Positions 58,209 through 64,000 of a stretch of 64,000 nucleotides of DNA are shown piece after piece. The translations under genes were made by a program, and so were the position numbers. The notes beneath the pieces were generated by a model, which had not been told where the DNA came from, searched no databases, and worked only from the letters and a program-made list of their open reading frames with translations. Position 1 is the stretch's first letter, and the number at the start of each line of letters is the position of its first letter. This stretch comes from Hymenobacter lucidus. Its GTDB lineage: Bacteria; Bacteroidota; Bacteroidia; Cytophagales; Hymenobacteraceae. The stretch is from contig NZ_JAJADR010000014.1 in the NCBI RefSeq assembly GCF_020447265.1, forward strand, positions 1 through 64,000, written 5' to 3'.

Positions 58209-58985
58209 CTAGGAGCCGGTCGGGAACGCCACCCCGGTAAGGCGGGCAAACTCCGCCACTAGCTGCTCCTGCAGCGCTACCTCCGTTGCCTTCGGTTGGG
58301 CGTGGCTGGGGCGTCGATGGTGCAGGTACTGGCCCGTGATGCAGGCCCTGGGGTCGGTACCGGCGGCCAGCCAGACCTGGGTATCAAATCCCGCGGCGAG
58401 GCTGTCAGGGGCTCCGTCTCCACCCATTTTGGTGGGTACCCAGCCGGGGTCCACCGCGTTGGCCAGCACCCCGGGCCACTGCCGGGCCACAGCCAGGGCC
58501 AGCAGCAGGTCGTGCAGTTTGGAGTCGCAGTAGGCCTGCGTGGTGTTCCAGGGCCGCTGCTCCCACGTCAGGTCGCGCAGGCTGGCGTCGCCCTGGCGGT
58601 GCATGCCTGAGCTAAGGTACACCAGCCGGTCAGGAGGCGTAATCAGGCACGTGAGCACGTAGGGCGCCAACGAGTTCACGGCCAGCACCGGCGGCAGGCC
58701 ATCCGCCGTGCGGGCGAGCCGGGGCACCTGATAGACGCCCGCATTGTGGATGACAGCGTCGAAGCGCCCAAGCTGATTGGCCTGCTCGGCTACCTCGTGC
58801 ATGCCGGCGAGGGTCGAGAGGTCACCGTGCACGGCAGCTTCGGCCTCGGGTACAGCGGCCAGCGCTTCCTGCGCCCGGTCGGCGTTGCGGCCGTGCAGCA
58901 CGAGTTGATGACCCTGCTCAGTGAGCTCGCGGGCCGCTAGCTGGCCCAAGCCATCAGCCGAGCCCGTGATGAAAATACGCGCCAT
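58209..58985 (-). CDS. Short-chain dehydrogenase/reductase family protein
   Basis: A 258-residue SDR starting MARIFITGSADGLGQLA. Cofactor loop TGSADGLG, VIHNAGVY (NAG), active-site Ser in YLSSGMH, and YCDSKLHDLLLAL (YxxSK, a variant of YxxxK in which the catalytic Tyr and Lys are kept). I chose ATG at 58985, right before the Rossmann start. Substrate unknown. Confidence 0.88.
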   Translation of the reverse strand: MARIFITGSADGLGQLAARELTEQGHQLVLHGRNADRAQEALAAVPEAEAAVHGDLSTLAGMHEVAEQANQLGRFDAVIHNAGVYQVPRLARTADGLPPVLAVNSLAPYVLTCLITPPDRLVYLSSGMHRQGDASLRDLTWEQRPWNTTQAYCDSKLHDLLLALAVARQWPGVLANAVDPGWVPTKMGGDGAPDSLAAGFDTQVWLAAGTDPRACITGQYLHHRRPSHAQPKATEVALQEQLVAEFARLTGVAFPTGS

Positions 58986-59457
58986 GGAAGTTGCGGAAAG
59001 CAGATGCTGAGAAACGAATACCTCAACGCACAGGGCATGGTATGGTTTCTTCCAAGGCAATAGGCTGGGGCGTAATTGTCCCTGCCCAATGACCAGGGAA
59101 AAGCCTACCGGTCGGAGGCGCTCGGCTCGTCTTTAGCCGCCCGGCTTACGGCCTGATTCGCGCGCCTGTAGAACCGCTCATGCGCCCCGTGTCCAATGGC
59201 TGAGCCCCTTGGAAGTAATGCCGGCAATCATTAGCGCTTGTGAGCTAGCAACGCCTTTGAAATTCTTACTTACTGCTTTGATTGTCATTACAAACCGGGG
59301 CCTAGACCGGCGGAAATTTGTGCTGGATAATCGGGGAAGGAAGAAGTAACGCTTTCCTTTTAGGACGAGCAGGCCGGTTCGGGGCAGATACTCCGGCAGA
59401 AGTGATTACGGCTCTGCAGTCCAACAACGCAATTCGGGCGCAAGCCCTTTCGAGAAA
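58986..59457. other. Divergent intergenic stretch, no gene seen
   Basis: These 472 bp separate two divergent genes and must hold both promoters, but I found no convincing TAnnTTTG box with good spacing. The base composition is mixed, and no hairpin or repeat stands out. Confidence 0.4.
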
Positions 59458-60507
59458 ATGAAAAAACCAACCATTTGGGCCGTTGCGCTACTGCTGGTAG
59501 TGGGACAGGCCTGTACCCAGAAAGAAAAAACAAAAGCAATGCAACCGAACGAACAAGCCGGCCACTACACCTTTCCTTTAAGCGAGAAGGTTACGCGCCA
59601 AAAAGTAAGCTACAAAAACCGCTACGGCCTCACCTTATCGGCCGATTTGTATCTGCCCAAAAACCGGGGCACGGAGCCATTGGCAGCGCTGGCTATCAGC
59701 GGGCCGTTTGGGGCGGTGAAAGAACAATCCTCCGGCCTCTACGCCCAAACCATGGCCGAGCGGGGCTTTGTGACGCTCGCCTTCGACCCCTCCTACACGG
59801 GAGAAAGCGGCGGCGAACCCCGCAACGTGGCCTCGCCCGACATCAATACCGAAGACTTCAGTGCCGCCGTGGACTTTCTGGGCCTGCAGCCCGGGGTCGA
59901 CCGCACCCGCGTCGGCATCATTGGCATCTGTGGCTGGGCGGGCATGGCGCTGAATGCGGCGGCCGTGGACAAACGCATCAAAGCGGTGGCCACCACCAGC
60001 ATGTATGACATGACCCGGATTATGGCCAAAGGATATTTTGACTCTCAGACCCTGGAACAGCGCACACAGCTGCTGGAGCATCTGAGCCAGCAGCGCTGGG
60101 CCGACGCGGAAAAGAGTGCCCCGGCGCCCTCCCCCACGGGGCTGCCCGAAAAGCTGCAAGGCAACGAACCGCAGTTCGTGGTGGATTACTGGAATTATTA
60201 TAAAACACCCCGGGGCTTCCACCCCAATTCGATTAACTCAAACGGCCGCTGGACCGCTACCACTCCGCTGTCCTTCATGAACATGCCGCTGCTGACCTAC
60301 ATCAAAGAAATTGCCCCTCGTCCGGTGTTGCTGATTGCCGGCGAAAAAGCTCACTCTCGCTACCTGAGCGAAGATGCCTACAAAGCCGCCGCCGAGCCGA
60401 AGGAGCTGGTTATCATTCCCGGCGCCAGCCACGTAGATTTGTACGACCAACTTCAAGTCATTCCCTTCGACAAACTGACGACCTTCTTCACCGAGCATCT
60501 GAAGTAA
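59458..60507 (+). CDS. Lipoprotein alpha/beta hydrolase with Cys at the nucleophile place
   Basis: A 349-residue protein with a lipobox (LLLVVGQAC, Cys19) and an alpha/beta hydrolase fold of the dienelactone-hydrolase/acetylxylan-esterase style. The nucleophile elbow reads GIIGICGWAGMAL, so Cys takes the usual Ser place. The His is probably in GASHVDLYD near the C-terminus. It should act in the periplasm, tied to a membrane. The Cys form is known in dienelactone hydrolases; substrate unknown. It ends in a strong terminator. Confidence 0.87.
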   Translation: MKKPTIWAVALLLVVGQACTQKEKTKAMQPNEQAGHYTFPLSEKVTRQKVSYKNRYGLTLSADLYLPKNRGTEPLAALAISGPFGAVKEQSSGLYAQTMAERGFVTLAFDPSYTGESGGEPRNVASPDINTEDFSAAVDFLGLQPGVDRTRVGIIGICGWAGMALNAAAVDKRIKAVATTSMYDMTRIMAKGYFDSQTLEQRTQLLEHLSQQRWADAEKSAPAPSPTGLPEKLQGNEPQFVVDYWNYYKTPRGFHPNSINSNGRWTATTPLSFMNMPLLTYIKEIAPRPVLLIAGEKAHSRYLSEDAYKAAAEPKELVIIPGASHVDLYDQLQVIPFDKLTTFFTEHLK

Positions 60508-60527
60508 GCTGGGCATTAATTGAAGAG

Positions 60528-60565
60528 CAAGAAAGGGAGGCACTAAAAAGTGCCTCCCTTTCTTG
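60528..60565. terminator. Intrinsic terminator, bidirectional
   Basis: A perfect 17-bp stem (CAAGAAAGGGAGGCACT / AGTGCCTCCCTTTCTTG) with an AAAA loop lies 20 bp after the stop of the hydrolase gene. The xdhC gene on the other strand ends 200 bp further, so this could serve both. Confidence 0.9.
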
Positions 60566-60767
60566 TGTTTAGCCGTGGGCAATAAACGGGTAGCTAGGCC
60601 ACCCAGGAGGGAGAAGTAGGGGTATGATGGCTACTGGCCAGTACCGGATTCAAGGCATAATCAAGAAGCAGTACCTGCTCACCACCATTCATTGAAAAGT
60701 GAAACCAGCGTTTGCGTCCCATAGAATGCCCCTTTTAAGCGTGAAAAATTCGCTTGAATGGGGCTTT

Positions 60768-61907
60768 TCAGGTGATAAAAGTACTGGCCGCCAGCGGTAC
60801 ATGCACGGTGCCGGCCCGCTGCCGCAGCGGCTGGGCCTGCCGGCCGCTGCGCTGGGCCTGAATCTCGGCTACGATGCACAAGGCAATTTCTTCGGGCGTC
60901 TCGCTCCCCAAATCCAGGCCGATGGGGCTGTGCAGTCGCTCACGCAACTGCTCTACCAGGTTTCTTGGCGAAGTATTTAATTCATCAAGCAGCCGCTGGG
61001 CCTTCTGGCGGGGCCCGAGCAGACCGATGTAGGGAGCGGGGGAGCCTAGTAGGGCTTGCAGAGCGGCTAGGTCGTAGGCGTAGTTGTGGCTGAGCAGCAC
61101 GTGGTAGGCTAGCGGGTCGGGCACCTCCGTTTCCAGCTCACGCACGGGCACGATGCGCACCGCGGCAGCCTCGGGAAAGCGGGCGGTGGTAGCCAGATTC
61201 GGCCGGCCATCCACCACGGTAATGTGCCAGCCCAGCGCAGCTCCCAGGTGCACCAAGGGCTGCGCGTCGTTGCCGGCCCCGTAGACCACCAGGCGCAGCG
61301 GGGGCGCCAGCACTTCCAGCAAGGCCCGCACCGGGCCGGCCTCTGTATTCAGGTCGAAGATTCGTGACTGACCTTGCGTCAGGGTGTCGTAAGCCGCGAC
61401 GGCCAGCGGCGACGCCAGGGCGGGCTCACCCCGCACCACGCCCGTTTCGGTGAGCAGCAGGCGCTGGCCCACGGCCGCTTTCGGGCCGGTAGCGTCCGTT
61501 TCAAACACGGTGGCCAACACGACCGGCGTTGGGTGCTGCGCGAAGCCACGCAGGATTTCAAGCGGGTTATTGGAGTCTTGAAAATCCAGCGGCTCCAGCA
61601 GGATACGCACCACACCCTGGCAGCCAGGCCCGAGGCCGTGGCGCGGGTCGTCCTCGTCGCGGGTGTCGTAGGTGACCAGGGCGGGTTCGCCCTGAAAGAT
61701 GGTCCGCCGCGCCCGCTGCCGGGCGTCGCCTTCCAGGCAGCCCCCGCTGATGGCGCCGGTCAGCTGCCCGTCGTCGGTGACGAGCATACGGGCCCCGGGC
61801 CGGCGGTAAGCCGAGCCCAGCACCTCCACCACGGTGGCCAGGGCGCAGGGACGCTGGGTCGCCCGGTGCTGGTCGTAAGCCAGGAAGAGGCGTTGGAGCT
61901 CCGTCAT
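60768..61907 (-). CDS. XdhC/CoxF family protein
   Basis: A 379-residue protein with an N-terminal XdhC domain (ALATVVEVLGSAYRRPGARMLV, GAISGGCLEGDA, GLGPGCQGVVRILLEPL, including the conserved Cys) and a C-terminal Rossmann domain (LRLVVYGAGNDAQPLV; HNYAYDLAAL; YIGLLGPRQK). XdhC proteins bind and sulfurate the molybdenum cofactor for xanthine dehydrogenase-type enzymes. No molybdo-enzyme is found in the window, so it must serve a distant one. Confidence 0.93.
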   Translation of the reverse strand: MTELQRLFLAYDQHRATQRPCALATVVEVLGSAYRRPGARMLVTDDGQLTGAISGGCLEGDARQRARRTIFQGEPALVTYDTRDEDDPRHGLGPGCQGVVRILLEPLDFQDSNNPLEILRGFAQHPTPVVLATVFETDATGPKAAVGQRLLLTETGVVRGEPALASPLAVAAYDTLTQGQSRIFDLNTEAGPVRALLEVLAPPLRLVVYGAGNDAQPLVHLGAALGWHITVVDGRPNLATTARFPEAAAVRIVPVRELETEVPDPLAYHVLLSHNYAYDLAALQALLGSPAPYIGLLGPRQKAQRLLDELNTSPRNLVEQLRERLHSPIGLDLGSETPEEIALCIVAEIQAQRSGRQAQPLRQRAGTVHVPLAASTFIT

Positions 61908-62004
61908 TTTTTAACTGCTTGATGAACGGTAAATGCGTAGCTGGCCCTAGCCCTTGCCGCCACGCAGAGTCAGCAATTCGGGCGGGTTGTCAGTCAGGAC
62001 CCTG

Positions 62005-62301
62005 CTAGTCAAGCCAGTCGCCGTGCTGCATCAGCTGGGCGAAGAATTCCGCGTACAGCTGCCGCCACAGGGGCGCCGCGGCCCTGTTCAGCACGAGCTG
62101 CGCCACCCGCAGGTCTTCCAGCTGCTCGGCGGAGAACCTGATATTGAAATGCTGCTCGACCTGCAGCAGCAACTCCACGAAGTCAAGCGCACTGAGACCG
62201 AAATCAGGCCGTCCGGCTGACGGAGGCGGCTCATTTGTGTCGGGTGGCAATAAGCGCACGGCCAGCTGCCCGATTGTGTCCCGCCAACTGGTTGCTCGCA
62301 T
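62005..62301 (-). CDS. Orphan acyl-carrier-like protein
   Basis: A 98-residue protein starting MRATSWRDTIGQ. Residues ~33-65 match a carrier-protein helix pair (PDFGLSALDFVELLLQVEQHFNIRFSAEQLEDLRVAQLV). The usual DSL attachment site reads L-S-A-L: Ser is there but Asp before it is replaced by Leu (GLSAL). Whether it is phosphopantetheinylated is uncertain. No synthase or ligase is adjacent. An ATG start at 62301 was chosen because upstream codons are Cys-rich and not carrier-like. Confidence 0.65.
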   Translation of the reverse strand: MRATSWRDTIGQLAVRLLPPDTNEPPPSAGRPDFGLSALDFVELLLQVEQHFNIRFSAEQLEDLRVAQLVLNRAAAPLWRQLYAEFFAQLMQHGDWLD

Positions 62302-62457
62302 GTACACGTTACCGTAAGTGAAGGCACAGCAGCCGACGACCGGGCACTGGCGCGAGTTGTCGTGGCTGAAACAATGGCACCCTAAAAGTTGGCCCCTGCC
62401 CATATGTATAATGGGGCAGGGGTCAGGGGTCAGCTCGCTTGGTGCAGCGGGGCTGCG

Positions 62458-62916
62458 TTAGGGCTGCACCTCAAACGTGACCGTCACATTGTCCCGCCCG
62501 AGGGCCGCGGCCAGCCCGCTTGGGTTGTCCACCCGGCCCATGCGGGTGTAGCGGTAGGAGGTGGAAAACGACTCGTAGAACAGCACCAGCGTGGCCGTGC
62601 CGTAGAGCAGCAGGTCGCCCGCTTGAATGGTGCCAGGATTGACGGCGTTGGTGGGCAGGCTCTGGGGCAAGTCGTAGTACTTCTCGTTGCCGTTCAGCTC
62701 CACCATCGAAATGGTCAGGGGCAGCCGGGCCACGAAGGCAGTGGTGGTCGGATTGTCGAACAGCGTCGCGGTGAACGTGTCCGCACCAACGCGGATGCGA
62801 AGTTTAGTGTTCATGGCAGGCAGGGTGGAGGGGTCTGGTCCGGGATTATCACTCTTGCAAGCCCCGGTTACCACCAGAACCAGCAGCAGCAGCCAGAGGA
62901 GAGAGATACGTTTCAT
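62458..62916 (-). CDS. Lipoprotein with cyclophilin-like fold
   Basis: A 152-residue protein with a lipobox (LVLVVTGAC, Cys20) and a cyclophilin-like domain: LRIRVGADTFTATLFDNPTTTAFVARLPLTISM, NEKYYDLPQSLPT, AGDLLLYG, LVLFYESFSTSYRYTRMG. This matches the small stand-alone cyclophilin-like family of unknown role. It starts 14 bp downstream of the alcohol dehydrogenase stop and may share its transcript. Confidence 0.85.
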   Translation of the reverse strand: MKRISLLWLLLLVLVVTGACKSDNPGPDPSTLPAMNTKLRIRVGADTFTATLFDNPTTTAFVARLPLTISMVELNGNEKYYDLPQSLPTNAVNPGTIQAGDLLLYGTATLVLFYESFSTSYRYTRMGRVDNPSGLAAALGRDNVTVTFEVQP

Positions 62917-62930
62917 GTCTTTCAGGGCAC

Positions 62931-63971
62931 TTAGAGCGTGGCAATGTCAATCACGAAACGGTAGCGCACGTCGCCCTTTACCATGCGCTCGTAGGCCTCG
63001 TTGATGTCTTTAATGTTGATGAGTTCGATGTCGGACACGATGTTGTGCTCGGCACAGAAGTCCAGCATCTCCTGCGTTTCCTTGATGCCGCCGATGCTGG
63101 AGCCGGCCACGCTCTTGCGGCCCATCACTACCGAAAAGGCTGGCAGCTGGAGGGGCTCGGTCGGCAGGCCGACGATGATGTGCGTGCCGTCGGTTTTGAG
63201 CAGCCCGAGGTACTGGTTCACGTCGTGCGGGGCCGATACGGTGTCGAGAATGAAGTCAAAGGAGCCCTGTACGGCCTTCACCTGCGCTTCGTCCTTGGTT
63301 ACCACAAAGTGGTGGGCACCCAGGGCTTTGGCCGCTTCTTCCTTGTCGGGCGAGGTGCTCAGCACCGTCACTTCCGCGCCGAAGGCCACGCCAAACTTGA
63401 CCGCCATGTGACCCAGGCCGCCCAGGCCCAGTACGGCCAACTTATGGCCGGGACCCACCTTCCAGTGGCGCAGCGGCGAATAAGTCGTGATGCCGGCGCA
63501 CAGCAACGGGGCTACGGCGGCCAAATCTAGCTTGTCGGACACGCTCACCACGAACTCCTCACGCACCACAATGGTGGTAGAGTAGCCGCCGTAGGTGGGG
63601 TTGCCGCTGCGGTCGAGGGAGTTGTAGGTGCCGGTCGAGCCTTCCAGGCAGTACTGTTCCAGGTCGGCCTGGCAATTGGCGCAGTGTTGGCAGGAGTCGA
63701 CCAGACAGCCTACGCCGGCCAGGTCGCCCACTTTGAACTTCTTGACATGGTCCCCCACCTGGCTGATGCGGCCCACGATTTCGTGGCCGGGTACCATCGG
63801 GAAGATGCCGGGAAACCATTCATTCTTAATCTGGTGCAGGTCGGAGTGACACACGCCGCAATAGGCTATTTCAATGCGCACGTCGTGCGGACCCACCTCG
63901 CGGTGCTCGAAGGTCCAGGGGGCGAGGTCAGTTTCGGGGCTTTGCGCTGCGTAGGCTTTGGTCTGAATCAT
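62931..63971 (-). CDS. Zinc-dependent NAD(P) alcohol dehydrogenase
   Basis: A 346-residue medium-chain dehydrogenase of YahK/cinnamyl-alcohol type. Catalytic zinc: GVCHSDLHQI (Cys), GHEIVG (His-Glu) and later Cys; structural zinc: CQHCANCQADLEQYC. Cofactor loop LAVLGLGGLGHMA. It reduces aldehydes, usually with NADPH. Length is normal. The first gene of a likely pair with the cyclophilin-like lipoprotein. Confidence 0.93.
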   Translation of the reverse strand: MIQTKAYAAQSPETDLAPWTFEHREVGPHDVRIEIAYCGVCHSDLHQIKNEWFPGIFPMVPGHEIVGRISQVGDHVKKFKVGDLAGVGCLVDSCQHCANCQADLEQYCLEGSTGTYNSLDRSGNPTYGGYSTTIVVREEFVVSVSDKLDLAAVAPLLCAGITTYSPLRHWKVGPGHKLAVLGLGGLGHMAVKFGVAFGAEVTVLSTSPDKEEAAKALGAHHFVVTKDEAQVKAVQGSFDFILDTVSAPHDVNQYLGLLKTDGTHIIVGLPTEPLQLPAFSVVMGRKSVAGSSIGGIKETQEMLDFCAEHNIVSDIELINIKDINEAYERMVKGDVRYRFVIDIATL

Positions 63972-64000
63972 AAAACTAGGGGAAGTGGATGCGGTGGATG

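Noticed and set aside
1..64000. tRNA, rRNA, riboswitch or CRISPR array
   Set aside because: None was recognised on reading either strand; a covariance-model scan was not possible.
1..64000. Insertion sequences or transposase genes
   Set aside because: No DDE, HUH or serine recombinase gene and no terminal inverted repeats with target duplications were found; only one tyrosine recombinase is present.

Overview
The window reads as plasmid or megaplasmid DNA from a GC-rich member of the Bacteroidota, most likely Hymenobacter or a close relative. This is inference. It rests on promoter -7 boxes of the Bacteroidota type TAnnTTTG, a BtgA/MobB/TraG mobilization set, DUF4468 and cyclophilin-like small proteins, lipoprotein signals, and high-GC, Ala/Pro/Gln-rich proteins. 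I saw no rRNA, tRNA or CRISPR array.

Layout. (1) 0-8.2 kb: accessory genes, with a class II Fic protein, several unknown small proteins, a GIY-YIG protein, a helicase-HNH fusion and a secreted DUF4468 protein. (2) 8.2-17.5 kb: a block of chromosome-like metabolic and stress genes (nagA, pirin, ferredoxin-cyclase fusion, luciferase-like oxidoreductase, two YceI proteins, an isochorismatase-fold hydrolase, a Crp-type regulator). It lies between two same-orientation copies of a 16-bp sequence. The right-hand copy is next to a perfect 19-7-19 inverted repeat shaped like a tyrosine-recombinase core site, just upstream of a tyrosine recombinase gene. (3) 18.6-32.8 kb: a type I restriction-modification island on the minus strand (half-HsdS-like protein, small unknown, HsdM, HsdS, several embedded unknown or nuclease-like genes, HsdR, YgjP-like metalloprotease), followed upstream by a phospholipase-D-type nuclease. 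(4) 33-41 kb: mobilization operon (BtgA, MobB-type relaxase, TraG/VirD4 coupling protein, VbhA/Fic pair), an oriT candidate with a 62-bp tandem repeat, and a ParA-type partition locus preceded by 20 TTCTG repeats. (5) 41-44.1 kb: cargo genes, two of them with PD-(D/E)XK nuclease signatures. (6) 44.3-56.5 kb: iteron origin and Rep_3 initiator, HipBA toxin-antitoxin, small plasmid genes, an ArdC-type antirestriction operon and UmuDC. (7) 56.8-64 kb: chromosome-like cargo (MFS transporter, SDR, hydrolase, XdhC, orphan carrier protein, cyclophilin-like lipoprotein, zinc alcohol dehydrogenase).

Together the backbone supplies replication, partition, mobilization, stability and entry into restricting hosts. 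The cargo supplies defence (type I RM plus embedded nucleases, helicase-HNH) and stress or small-molecule metabolism. The most interesting points are the loxP/dif-like site with a distant half-copy, the unknown genes inside the RM operon, and the two PD-(D/E)XK cargo loci.
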